Source: Aureobasidium sp. EXF-3400 (Eukaryota; Ascomycota; Dothideomycetes; Dothideales; Saccotheciaceae). Taken from it: a stretch of DNA of 64,000 nt. Location of the stretch: assembly GCA_024195585.1 (NCBI GenBank), contig SWBL01000007.1, positions 124,001 through 188,000 of the forward strand, read 5' to 3'. Position 1 is the stretch's first letter. Each line of letters starts with the position of its first letter. The notes under the pieces were generated by a model. The model had not been told where the DNA came from. It ran no database searches and saw only the letters and a list, made by a program, of their open reading frames with translations. A program made the position numbers and the translations under genes. Below, in pieces: positions 32,951 through 43,421 of the stretch.

Positions 32951-34567
32951 TTACTGCCGTACCGCAAAACAGCAGGCTTGAACAGTCTCAATAGGAATGA
33001 CCATCAACACGACAAGAGTCTGAGCTGAACTCAAAAACATCGTCTTGAGGTATGTGTTCGTCCGGTTGTGCTCAAGGAAGGTGACGTCTTGGGTGACATT
33101 TCCGCGAGTCGTACCAGCACGACCGATGAGAAAGCGGAGGAAGTGTTCAGTGGTCAGGATGCCAAGGAGCTTGCGATTCCTGTTGGATACAAGTACAAGG
33201 AACAACAGACAAGGGTGACCGAGATGCCCGTCGTTGTCTGAGATATCATCAGTCTTTGCTTTGGAAGTTATGGGATACCAGGAACTGACCTTGATCACCC
33301 CTGATTTTGGCCATAGCATCATCCCAGCTTGTAAAGTGAGGGATGCCACGTCTAGAATGCATTGTTCGCCCGTCGCTATCCCTGATTAAATGACGGAGTT
33401 TGACCAACTTTCCGGCCCTGGGTGGTCGGCAAGGAGAGATCCACACCATCTGAGAGTAGTTAGTAACGAAGGTGGATTGGAGGTCAGAGAAGATAAGAGT
33501 AAGAGTGAACAGAAGAGAAGAAGAAAAATACTCACAGAGTTGTACACAGCATTGCCATCGATAGTTCTGAACTTCCTTGACGATGGACGATGGGCCGACA
33601 TTTCCATCCAAGATGTGTTCAGCTTCCAAGACACAGGGTCGACCGATGGACGTAACACATGTAGCCGGCAGGCACAGATGGCTTGACAGACACGGTGACA
33701 GAGTCCTGAGATAGTCAGCAATGAACTTGATAGAGTAGATGGGAAGTGATGCCAGCATGCGCCGAAGGAAAAAGAGAGAGAGAGAGAGAGGGAGAGAGAG
33801 TACTTACAGAATGGTAGTTAGCGTCGGTGTCGATAGACATAGCAACAGCCTCGTCGGCAGACTTCACGGAGAAGTACTCTGCACGGAAACGTGGGGCCTG
33901 GAAGCCCTTGGTCTCAATGTAGGCGAAGGTACGAACAGGTCCAAAGGCCTTAGCAAGTTCGCGGACTTCAGCGAAGATGGCATGAATGCTGGAGCCGATC
34001 ATGTCCTTTGAAGCTGAAGCAGCACGTAGGTCGTCAAAGCGAGCATACAGGCACACGTGGGCAGGGGTATCGCCAACTGCAGGAACACAGTTGTCGATCA
34101 GGCCGACAAGACCAGTCTGTGAGAAGGGTTAGCACATAGTCGTGATAAAAGCGAGGGAAACCTACACCGTGGAGTACCTCCACGACGGTACCATCAGCAA
34201 GCCATTCCATAGGAATCATGCCGAAACGAACGAAGCGAGTCTCGATGATGTTGGGATCAGCATCGGTCCTCGAAGGCGAAGGTCCGAAGACCAGACGCCA
34301 ACTGCGAATGACAACACAAGTTAGTTTCCACGCGAACAACAGCGCAACGTGGTTGGGCCCGCGGTAAAGACCGCCTGAGATCTGCGGACTTTGCCGTAGT
34401 GTGCACTTACCTCGCGATGTGAGTTCTGTGGTGAATGATGGTCAGCACTGTTTTGGTTCGACGCAACGGACGGCACTCACATAGAGTTTGATCGAACGAT
34501 CGTTGGTAATAGATACAACTGGCGAAAAGTTGAAGATGGGAAAGGAAGGAGCAGAGTGAGAAGACAT
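32951..34567 (-). CDS. Multi-exon hypothetical protein, exon chain incomplete
   Basis: Three exons are well supported: 34567-34481 (start MSSHSAPSFPIFNF), 34301-34166 (RLVFGPSPSRTDADPN and TRFVRFGMIPMEWLADGT) and 34116-33808 (VCLYARFDDLRAASASKD, then EVRELAKAFGPVRTFAYIET and FRAEYFSVKSADEAV). The last two have the alternating strand-helix look of RNA-recognition-like domains, but RNP motifs are not clear. A 15-base microexon at about 34410-34424 has good borders, yet the frame does not carry through it. Downstream, open exons at about 33718-33540, 33455-33292 and 33240-32955 have good splice sites, but the third exon joins to a frame that stops early. The gene is probably real; its exact protein could not be settled. 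Confidence 0.4.
33773..33800. repeat. (GA)n microsatellite
   Basis: A nearly pure GA run with one GGG interruption, lying directly past the donor of an intron in the minus-strand gene, where it reads as a CT run. Confidence 0.85.
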
Positions 34568-34989
34568 GGAGGTTTTGTCAAGGGTGGATACTCACTCGTG
34601 TCAAAGCTTTACTTCACAAGCGCATCAAACGTATCAAACAGAGTCACAAGTGAAGGCTATGCATGTGATTGAGTCCTCATCGATCTCCGACTCTCCTCGA
34701 GGTCGACGCTCTCGATGGTATGGTATCGAAATGCAAGACAACTTGTTTTCTACTGTCGTGTCCAGAGAAAGCCCCTGACAAGTTGTATCTGGTATGCAAA
34801 CTACTGGTTCACGGCACGGAAGATCATCACAAAAGTGTGCTGGGGGTTCATGTTTTGATTTGAAGCTATCTCAATGGCCCCAAGCAATCCCAGCATCCCA
34901 ATCCCGAGTCAACAGGCGTTCCGGCAGCGAGCTATATCAAGTCAGTAAGTGTGATGCACAGAGGCTGGTCAAGTTGCGTACCGATCTTT

Positions 34990-35211
34990 TCAGAAGGTCT
35001 CGCTCTCGTCGAGCTTGTCAGACACGGCGAGCAGCTTAGCCTTGATGGCAGCGATGGTTGCGCGCACGGTAATGCAGCGCTGCTCCATCTCGAGGAGCTG
35101 CTTGTCCATCTTGTCGAGAAGAGCCCAAGCGCGAGCACGGGTCTCTTCAGAATTGGGGCCGGGCAGTCTGATGGTGCTGCCAGGGGCGACGGGGAGAGAG
35201 CGTCCTGCCAT
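34990..35211 (-). CDS. Small coiled-coil protein (73 aa)
   Basis: The ATG at 35211 starts MAGRSLPVAPGSTIRLPGPN, followed by an uninterrupted helix of about 45 residues with heptad-like spacing (ARAWALLDKMDKQLLEMEQR, then RATIAAIKAKLLAVSDKLDE) and a stop at 34990. It is probably a subunit or partner of a larger complex; no family could be named. A good intron-like donor is not needed. It lies upstream of the multi-exon gene on the same strand. Confidence 0.55.
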   Translation of the reverse strand: MAGRSLPVAPGSTIRLPGPNSEETRARAWALLDKMDKQLLEMEQRCITVRATIAAIKAKLLAVSDKLDESETF

Positions 35212-36717
35212 GATGATAGTGCTGAGAATGGGTGTCAGTTCTTCGTACGGGCTGATGCTACAGAAGAGGCAAGGCTAACAAACTTTGGACTGGCTGAGAT
35301 GTTGTTGATGGCAAGATGGTTGTCTTCTTGGGGACGCGGAACGTTTGCACGGATGGCTTGCAGGAGAGAGATTGAAGCTGGAGCGTGTTGCACGCGACTC
35401 GACGATGGTCAAAGCTTGTTGTTCACGTTTGCTCGACCCCGTAACGAGTGTGTTGGACTCCCGAAGAGGCGTTGCTCCGTTTGAGCCAGTTCAGAACCTT
35501 CCAGAAGTGCAGTAGTTCCAATGTGAGAACACTTTCATACCACATGGTATAGCCTCCAGGATAACCATATCCCCACCTTCGACCATGGTGTATTCAGATA
35601 GATCTAGGCTGATATATCCAGCTAGGAAGAGACTATGCATCATGGGTAGCTCGGTGTCTCGTAACCATCCATGTCCTTTCTCCTTCTGGCCGACGTACTC
35701 TTTCCATGCTCTGGGATGTCTGTCATGATTTATATCGCGAGAAAATATTCAGGTACTCGAGATTGCCAAAGTTTTTTGGCAAGAGAGGCTTACATACAGT
35801 GGCTACAAAAGGGCCATGAGCGACAGCATTAGGCAGAAAGTCTGCAGATTACCTTGTACAGCTTCAATGACAAGATTGAGTACCCAGGATGGAAAGCCTG
35901 TACAAGGGAAAGTACTTGTGGACAAGATTGAGAGAGAGATGTTTCAATACTACAACCAGCCGAGCTGGCAGACGGGAAGGGGTAGAGCAACCAACGTCCC
36001 ACGCGAGAAGGGTAATCTTCGGCTGGTATATCAAGAAACTACAGATATCATAACTTTCCCAAGAACAGCAATCTATGGCAGACCTATTACTTTTCCAATA
36101 TTCGTCACCTTACGAGTACGAGACCCCTTAAGATTGTTTCTGGGCTCTCCAGTGTTGGACCGGCAGAACTTGAGTACCGAAAGATGCTGCTCTGTACTGT
36201 AAGATAGTCTTTCGAACATTATACACTTACTCCAGGCGTCTATTAGACATGGATAGGTTGTGATAGCATAAATAACAGAATCCATTGTGAGTAGCATCAG
36301 GTGAGTCTAGGACGATACGGCGTCAAGGACAGAAGGTAGGTGGTACAAAGATAGAGCCCTGGAAAGTCTCCTCCGGTCCTAGCTCGAAACCGGCCGACGT
36401 TCATGTTAGAGCGACACACTCGTGCGTCGTGACAATCATCTATTGTCGACGTGCTAGAAACAAGTTCTCGGCACGGCGTCAACAGCACGACAGCGAATGT
36501 CGATCCAAACTTCTTCCACGAGTGAAGTTCACGCACGCAATTCGTTCCATCAACGCAACCTTACAACAATCATCCTCAGTTGTCACTTCGTGCTCTACCA
36601 TCAGGCTCATAGAGACGGCTGCATCGCCAAACTGACCGGCCATCGCACCCCGACCAGCATCCGGGTCCACGAAACTACACCGCGCACCACATCTCTTCAT
36701 CTTCCTGTCACACCAAG
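35212..36717. other. 1.5-kb stretch without a supported gene
   Basis: Open frames such as plus 35816-36202 have no domain. The right end is the upstream region of the Zn2Cys6 gene. Nothing else was recognised. Confidence 0.4.
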
Positions 36718-38117
36718 ATGTCGGCCACCAGTTCGTCCACCGGTAGCCACCGTACGCGCACTTACAAGGGCAAATCATCCCAAGGATGTCTGACCTGCAA
36801 GGATCGCCACGTGAAGTGTGACGAAACTAAACCCATCTGCAATAACTGCCGTCGACTCCATCGAGTATGTGTACAGAGGGATGTGACCTCCATGGATCCC
36901 AGAACACAGGGCAATGGCTTCGCCAACACTGCCAGTGCTGCTCAAAACACGAGCGCAGCTGGAAGTACAAGCACCGCCAACCACGATCAAGTGGATGATA
37001 CCACTCAACAATCCTAGGATGGAGAGAATGTGAGTAGCCCCTTTTCCAACCCCAATCATCTTTCCCGTCCACTATACTTTTGTGTCTCTATGGAACCCAA
37101 CCCTCCCTTTTCCAAGTTCTGACTATGTGCAAGACCACTATCACTCCCAACACCGGCGAGCCTATGCTTGACCATGAGGTCGCTATCACGGACAACGTTG
37201 GCAACACCTCCAGTGAGACGCAGCAACACGAAGGCGTCTCCAACACTCACGGCCCCGCTCACAACGAGAACATACTTGATCCTTTGGCCCCAACCATAAA
37301 CACTTTCTTTTCAGCCCCCGACACAATCATGGAGAACACTACCATCACCAAGGGCAAGCCCCCCTCAAGCCTCGAAGACGCTATGATCAGTGATAAGGCC
37401 AATACCGGTAGCGTTGCACCTCCAGCCTCCCAAACTTCATCCATGACGACCAACAAGAAGTCCACCATTCCCTCCACCCAGTCCGAAACAAAGGACTCCA
37501 AAGAACTTCAGAACCCCACTGCCCGCATAGTTCAAGCCAACGTCACTTTCCCCAACAACGGCAGTGCAGGGCCCAGTATCTCTATGATGTCCAACAACAT
37601 CGCCGCTCAGGGTAACAATCAGGGCACCACTCAGCAAACCACCCAGGCCCCACCCGCAAGCATGATCAACTACAGCACTCCAATCTCCAGTGCCTCTTCT
37701 ACCCCTGGTACCAGCACCATGTCCAGTGGCAGCACCACTCAAGCTAGTACCCCCCTCAGCGGCACTCCCACCACTGGCGCCCTTCACGCCCCCAGCGCTC
37801 CAAAGCCCAAGGTCGCTTTCACTATCGCCCTGTCCTCCACAACTACCAACCTACCACCTGGCCCCAACTTCACCCCTCTGCGTCCAATCAACCACTGGGT
37901 CCCTCCCCGCCCCGCTATCATTCGCCGCACCTCACCTCCTCCCGCCGAGAAAGCCGCCATGCGCGCTGAACAAGCCGCTCGCCAAGCAGAGAAGGCAGCC
38001 GAAGCAGAGAGGAAGGAGGCAGAGATGCAGATTCTCAGACGGGCAGCTGAGAAGGCAAAGAAGCTGGAACTGGACGAGAGAGCTGAGGCTCTTCAGGAAA
38101 GGGAAAGGAAGTGGTGA
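36718..38117 (+). CDS. Zn2Cys6 binuclear cluster protein with doubtful splice/stop
   Basis: The ATG at 36718 starts a protein whose residues 24-52 form a complete Zn2Cys6 DNA-binding cluster ([20 protein letters not shown] and the last Cys), typical of fungal transcription factors. The frame meets a TAG at 37015-37017, yet codons past it stay open to a good donor at 37030 (GTGAGT). An acceptor at 37133 leads, in the same frame, to a long exon ending at 38117. A weaker donor at 36991 (GTGGAT) would splice out the TAG and also keep frame (exons 36718-36990 and 37134-38117, 419 residues). The second exon is Ser/Thr/Pro-rich and ends in an Ala/Glu/Lys coiled coil. There is no fungal_trans middle domain. 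Alternatives: two genes, or a nonsense allele. Confidence 0.6.
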
Positions 38118-38896
38118 GAGATTGAATTTGAGTAACGGTGGCTTGCATTGAGCAGCTTAACCGAAGACAAAGACGAACCATGATGAGGAGCAAAGAACGA
38201 CGAAGAGCAGAACCCCACAGACCGGACTGAAAAGCAGAATCTGCAATGGAGAAAGGACAGAACGAAGCAAAAGACTCGAAAACACCAAACAACAAAAAGA
38301 ACGGAAAGCAACAGGGATGAAGCAAAGAACTCGAAGATCCCAACCAACGAAACAGACGAAAAGCAACAAAGAAGAAAAACTCGAAAAACACCAAAGAAGA
38401 AAATGGCTGGAGGCAGAGAAGAAGGAAAGCAACAAGCAGTAGACACGAAAAGGGAAGAGAAGCAAAGTAGCTGCAAACCTGTACAACAACCGTCTTTTCG
38501 AAACCAAAGAAGAAATTCAGTCTCCTGTCCCAGTGCAAAAGTATAAATCGGAGTGACTAAGTTCTATGTGTTTCAAGAACCGCTTGTAGTCAGACCCGAT
38601 AAGTAAGAGACAGGGAAGAAAGGTCTTGTGCAGGCAACTTCCAATTCTCATAATGGAGTAGAAGATTCAAACACAGCGACGCAGAGCGGATGAGCAAAGA
38701 ACAGAGATTGTATTGATCGATAAGATCAAGTTATATCTGTCACCAAAAACACCTACCTGCAAAAAGCAGAACCAAAGTCTACTAGCCACTCATGAACCCC
38801 AAAGTCTTTTGTGAAACGTGTCTGACCGTAAACCAAAACATCTCCAAAACTTCCAACTTCCAACTCTTCCTGCAAGACAAGCAATCATTTAGCGCC
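38118..38896. other. Purine-rich 3' intergenic region
   Basis: From 38120 to about 38540 the plus strand is mostly A and G and gives long Phe/Leu/Ser-rich frames on the other strand, which are composition artefacts. It includes an imperfect repeat listed separately. Confidence 0.45.
38261..38434. repeat. Imperfect 55-bp repeat, three copies
   Basis: Three degenerate copies share the order gaagcaaa - actcgaa - accaa - ggaaagcaaca, at about 38261-38312, 38315-38369 and 38370-38434. They lie past the stop of the Zn2Cys6 gene. Confidence 0.55.
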
Positions 38897-41800
38897 CTAC
38901 CGCTCAAACACCATACTCTTCTGCACATCATCAACAACCTTCTCCTTACCCTTGCCCTTATCCACCTTGGCAGCCTCAATCTCCTTCTCCAACCTCTCCT
39001 CCGCAACCTCCATACTTTCCGTCCTCGCCGGTGTCTGCGGAGCCGCAGCATCAACCTCAGCTCCCTCAAGCAAATCCCTTCCACCTTCATCTTCTTCTTC
39101 GTCTTCAGATTCAGTGCCGCGGGTAGTGGCCCCACGGTCGATTTCCTTCTGAGCTTCGTCCATTCTACGGCGTACTTCGGCGGCTACACGCATACCGTCT
39201 GTAACGATGTTGTCTAGCATACCGCGAAGGCCTTTTCCTGGTGCCATGACGCCTGCGCCGGGGCCACCGGGGCTCAAGATGGGGAGGTTGACTTTGGCGG
39301 GTAGGTTGCTGAAGGTGGTGAGGTTGGCTGTGGAAACGGTGCCGGCGGGAAGAGGAGCATCGGCGAGGTGGAAGGAGTTGGGGAAGCCTGAGTCGAAGAA
39401 TGTCTCCAAGACTTCGTCGGCGAGGATGAGCATGCGGAAAGTTGGGAGAGTGATGAAGAGGGGGTGGTTAGGATCGAGAGCTTTGTTGGCGGATACATCG
39501 CGATTTGGCGTTGTTTGGCCGAAACTGAAGGGGGCGTTTGTGATGGGTGTGACGGGAGTCTTTGTGATAGATGGTACTGATGTCGGTTCTTTGGGTTTGG
39601 TTGCCTCGGGTTTTGGCTTTTCGTCGTCCAGGTTAAGCAGATCTTCTTCGGCGTCTTCATCATCTTCATCGTCACCGATACTGAAGGAGTTGAGATCGTC
39701 TGCTGCGGCCGAAGCTGAGTCCTCTGGTTCCTTCTCAGTGCTCGTGGTAACATCAGCCGACGGCTGGCTCGTTGTCCCCGATGATTGGTCTGGATCAGCG
39801 TACTCGAAGCATCTCCTAATGAAAGCAGAGATACTGCTCAAGAACTGCTCGTCCTTGTTCACTCCTCTCAAAGGCATACCGTCAGGTCCAATTTCAGCTT
39901 GAGCAGCAAGGTTGGTAGAAGATGCAGATGGTGTGACAGACCCGGTGATACCGCGTCTGGACAGGAAGAGAAGAGCTTCCGAAATGCGCAGAATGCCTTC
40001 TCTGTCAACCTTGCCATCTTTGTCGTCATCGTAGAGATCGAAAAAGTAGCTGATGTTGGACATGATATCGCGAGGACCCTTGATGCGAGCAAAGCCAGCG
40101 ACAACCTTCTGCAGATTGAGAGCCTCTGAGTTGTCGGTGTCCCAGGACTTGAAGATACGCTGCAGGAACTCATGCTCAGCAGGCTCCGGACCAGAACCCC
40201 AGGGCGATAGTGAGACAGAGCGGGCACGGAATGTGTTGGAAAAGTATCCACCATTCTTTTCGGAGTCCTGCTGCTTAGCGGGTGAGCTGGGCGAGTCGGT
40301 GATGGCCCATTTAGCAAGACCGGCTAGGAACTCTCTGAAACTGTCATAGTCCATCTCTGTAGGACTTGGGCCGAGACCGACTCTGCCCATCTCGACATTA
40401 CTGGGATTGCCGCTAAAAATCCCATCAGCCTTGGTTTTGGCAGCTTTTGCTCTGCGCTCTTGTTCCTGTTGGATCATTTCCCTTCTTTGTTGGCGTTCGT
40501 ACAGCACACCGTAGAAGCGATCGTACAAGAAGCCCAGATCAATAGTGCTCAGCTTCTTGCTCTCCGGGCCGAGGTTTCTGATAGATGTACGCTTTGCGAA
40601 GGATTCGATGTTGTCAAGAACAGCATCCTTGTGCTTGGCTCTCAAGTCAGAGATGCTTTGTTGTGTGATGCCAGAGAACTCCTTGAAAGCAACAACCATG
40701 AGGGCTTGGAAGTTTGTGACAGCTCTCAGCTTCGGGTTCTCGGACTTGGGGTGGGCTGACTCGCCAAGACGAGCAAAGTACGACTTGAGGACGGAGATGA
40801 AGGTACCGTCATCGGTGGCATCTAACAACTCCTCGCCATTGACCCTGAGAATGGCCAAACCGATCTGGAACAAGACTTTGGGGCCTTCGAGGAAGAAGAC
40901 ATCGAGGACTCGAAACGCGAACATCAGGGGCATCGAGTTGATGTATAGCGAAAGGAACCAAGGTAACGAAACGACAGACAGTTGAACATCTGACTTGGTC
41001 AGATGCTCGGAAAGAATGGGTAGCGTCCTCTCAACAAGCGATTCGAAGACACGCTGATCCAAAAGAGTGCCGTACATGGTTTGTGAGTAGTATCCAGGTA
41101 AAAGTCGATCGCAGAGAATGGATAAGAGATAGAAAGCCTGGGTTTCGGAGAGATAGATGAGAAGGGCGGCAACGACAATGTTCATGGCTTGACAATAGCC
41201 GACTTCCAGGTTGGTCCAACTGTAGGCAGTGAGAACGCGACGTAGACGTCCGATGCCCTCCTCGCTTTGGAAGCCAGGATACTCTGGCAGACTACGGTTC
41301 AGGTCCTTCTCGATCTCGTCGATAGCAAGCGAATGTTGGCCCTCGTACTTGTCTAGTGTATCTTGGTAAAGCTTCGGCTGCTGCATTCGGAAGTAGAAAG
41401 AACCAGATGTGAGCTCCCACACTTCTCCACGAAGACGGTTTGGAAGGCCAATTCTGACAAGTCGAGGCAGATCCGGCTGTCTGACTAGTGTGGCATTGCG
41501 ACCGTTTTCTGGATCATGTCAGTATGAGTGTACGTCTTGTTCGAGATGGAAGCGCGGTACCTCGTAGATACTCGTACCACAACCTCATCTTGCCCTTGTC
41601 TCTGAGTTTCTTCGGATCACCCGGATAGCGAAATTGCATACCCAGACCAGCATCTGGAGGTTTCAACTGCTCTTCCGGATTCTGATCATCGATCAACTTT
41701 TCGGAGGGAGAATCCTTGTCGGTGCGACGCTTGGCCTCAGCAGCCAGCATATATTCAGAATAGCACTCTCCCACAACCTTGCGCATACCGTCGACTTCAC

Positions 41801-42455
41801 GCATGCCCTCGCGCAGTCCTTTCTTCAGCATATCGCAAAACTTCTCGCACTGCACTCTACTTCCAGCCAGCTGGATTGTGAGCTTGGGTGCCGGAGGTGC
41901 TGTCTTTGCAGTGTTCTTTGTGTTTTTCTCGTCGGGAGCAGGGTAGCCATTCCAGGTGGTGATGGACAGGGCGAACATGTAGCTCTGGCTATGCAGACGC
42001 TCGACACGACGCACAGCGCAAAGGGGAAGTGTGAAGCCATTGCCGGCAGGACCTGCGCCGTTGGTCTGGCCCTGGAAAGCTGTAGATAGCGAAGTGCTTG
42101 ACGTAGGCGAAAAGCTCGAGTTCTGAGTAGAGAAGCACAGGAACTTCTCGGACAGGTGTAGACGACCAACGTAGTGGTTTCCTCTTTCACGGTCCCAATT
42201 GTTGCGCTGCTCGTGACTCTTGCGTGGTGTATCGGTCGACGACTTGGACGAGGAAGAGGTCTTGGGAGGGAGAGTCAACTCGGCAGTGATCTCGTATAGG
42301 GGGTTCTGCGAGTCCGGTAGACGGAACTGGTGACGGAACAGAGCGGCCTTGGACGAGCGATTGTCCGAGGGCGCGAGATTGTTCAGCGCGGGTTGTAGGT
42401 TCTGGTCGACAAAGACCTGCGCCTTTTGCGCAAAGCTGGACAAGCTGTTCCACAT
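38897..42455 (-). CDS. GYP2: TBC-domain Rab GTPase-activating protein, Gyp2/Mdr1 type
   Basis: Exons (minus strand) 42455-41561 and 41508-38897 give 1168 residues. It stimulates GTP hydrolysis by Rab/Ypt GTPases (Ypt6, Sec4 class for the yeast protein) and so controls membrane traffic. Domains in order: a GRAM-type region in residues 25-190 (NHYVGRLHLSEKFLCFST); a TBC domain at about 315-530 with IGLPNRLRGEVWELTSGS, the arginine finger IEKDLNRSLPEYP near 364 and the glutamine finger VGYCQAMN near 404; EF-hand-like motifs near 750-810 (DTDNSEALN and DLYDDDKDGKVDREG); then a long acidic low-complexity tail with a basic end. This layout, GRAM-TBC-EF-hand, is that of fungal Gyp2 and animal TBC1D8/9. 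The start follows from MWNSLSSFAQKAQ, as in relatives. Confidence 0.92.
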
Positions 42456-43421
42456 GGCCTGGTGTTGATAGGATCTAGCGAGGTGTGGTCGAGAGGAAAT
42501 GTAGTAGTCCAATCAGAGACGACAGGAGGCCGGTCAGGGACAGTAGTGGACCGAACAGGAACAGTAGTGGACCAGTCAAAGACAGACAATCAAGGGCCTA
42601 GCAGCCTCGAAATCTAACCCCAAGTCAACATGCGAGCTGTAACTCCACTGTACTGCCTTGGCGTATTGATTCGTTATAGCGATAGAAGTGTCTTGATTTC
42701 TGTATTCTACATCGTCATGTTGCACCTCGCTGTTGTTCGCAGCTTCCCCCCCTCCGGATCATCCCGCCCTAGTAGCAAAGGGTCCATGAAACCCTGTCGA
42801 AAGCCACAAAAGCGCCTCCTTTTTTTTTTACTTTTGCTTGTCGCGTGTTGTAGAAAGCTATAATCATATATAAGATAGATAGATATCGTCGATTTTGCTC
42901 TTCTCTGTACTTCTTTTGTGGTTAAACAAAGGCGAAAAGACCACTGCATTGGTGAAAGTTATGACGTATGCCCGATTCCTGAGGCTCGTGCACTAAGAGC
43001 AGGGTTGCTTCAAACACATGCTATATGGGCAAAACGACGACGATATCTCTCTGACGACGATGTTAGAACATGCAAGCTCGGAAGACTATGTCAAAGAGTA
43101 ACCAGATCTTAAATACTGTTCACGGCAATATCAAGCTTTGAACTTAAAAGCTTCGATAGTTGGAATAGAGACATGTTCCAGCGCTGCACAAGCAGCTCGA
43201 ATCGCCCCAATAGACACATGCGATGACTTGAACGTCAACAGATTTGAGTGTATAGACTGTGTGACCAATATGTAAAATGATTGGTTCATCATTCAAATCT
43301 ATGTCTATGTCTATAAGTCTATCCATCCGCCTCATAAGGCAGAATCATCTCTGAAAAATCTATGGGGGTATATGCTAAAATGCTTCCAGGACGAAAAAAA
43401 CAACAAAAACCAAACGCTAAA
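42456..43421. other. Intergenic region between TBC and ABC transporter genes
   Basis: Upstream region of the TBC protein gene and 3' side of the ABC transporter gene. A T-run lies at 42823-42831. No gene is supported. Confidence 0.4.

Noticed and set aside
38035..38538. Phe/Leu-rich minus-strand frames resembling membrane proteins
   Set aside because: They arise from the purine-rich plus strand; no start context, introns or family likeness.
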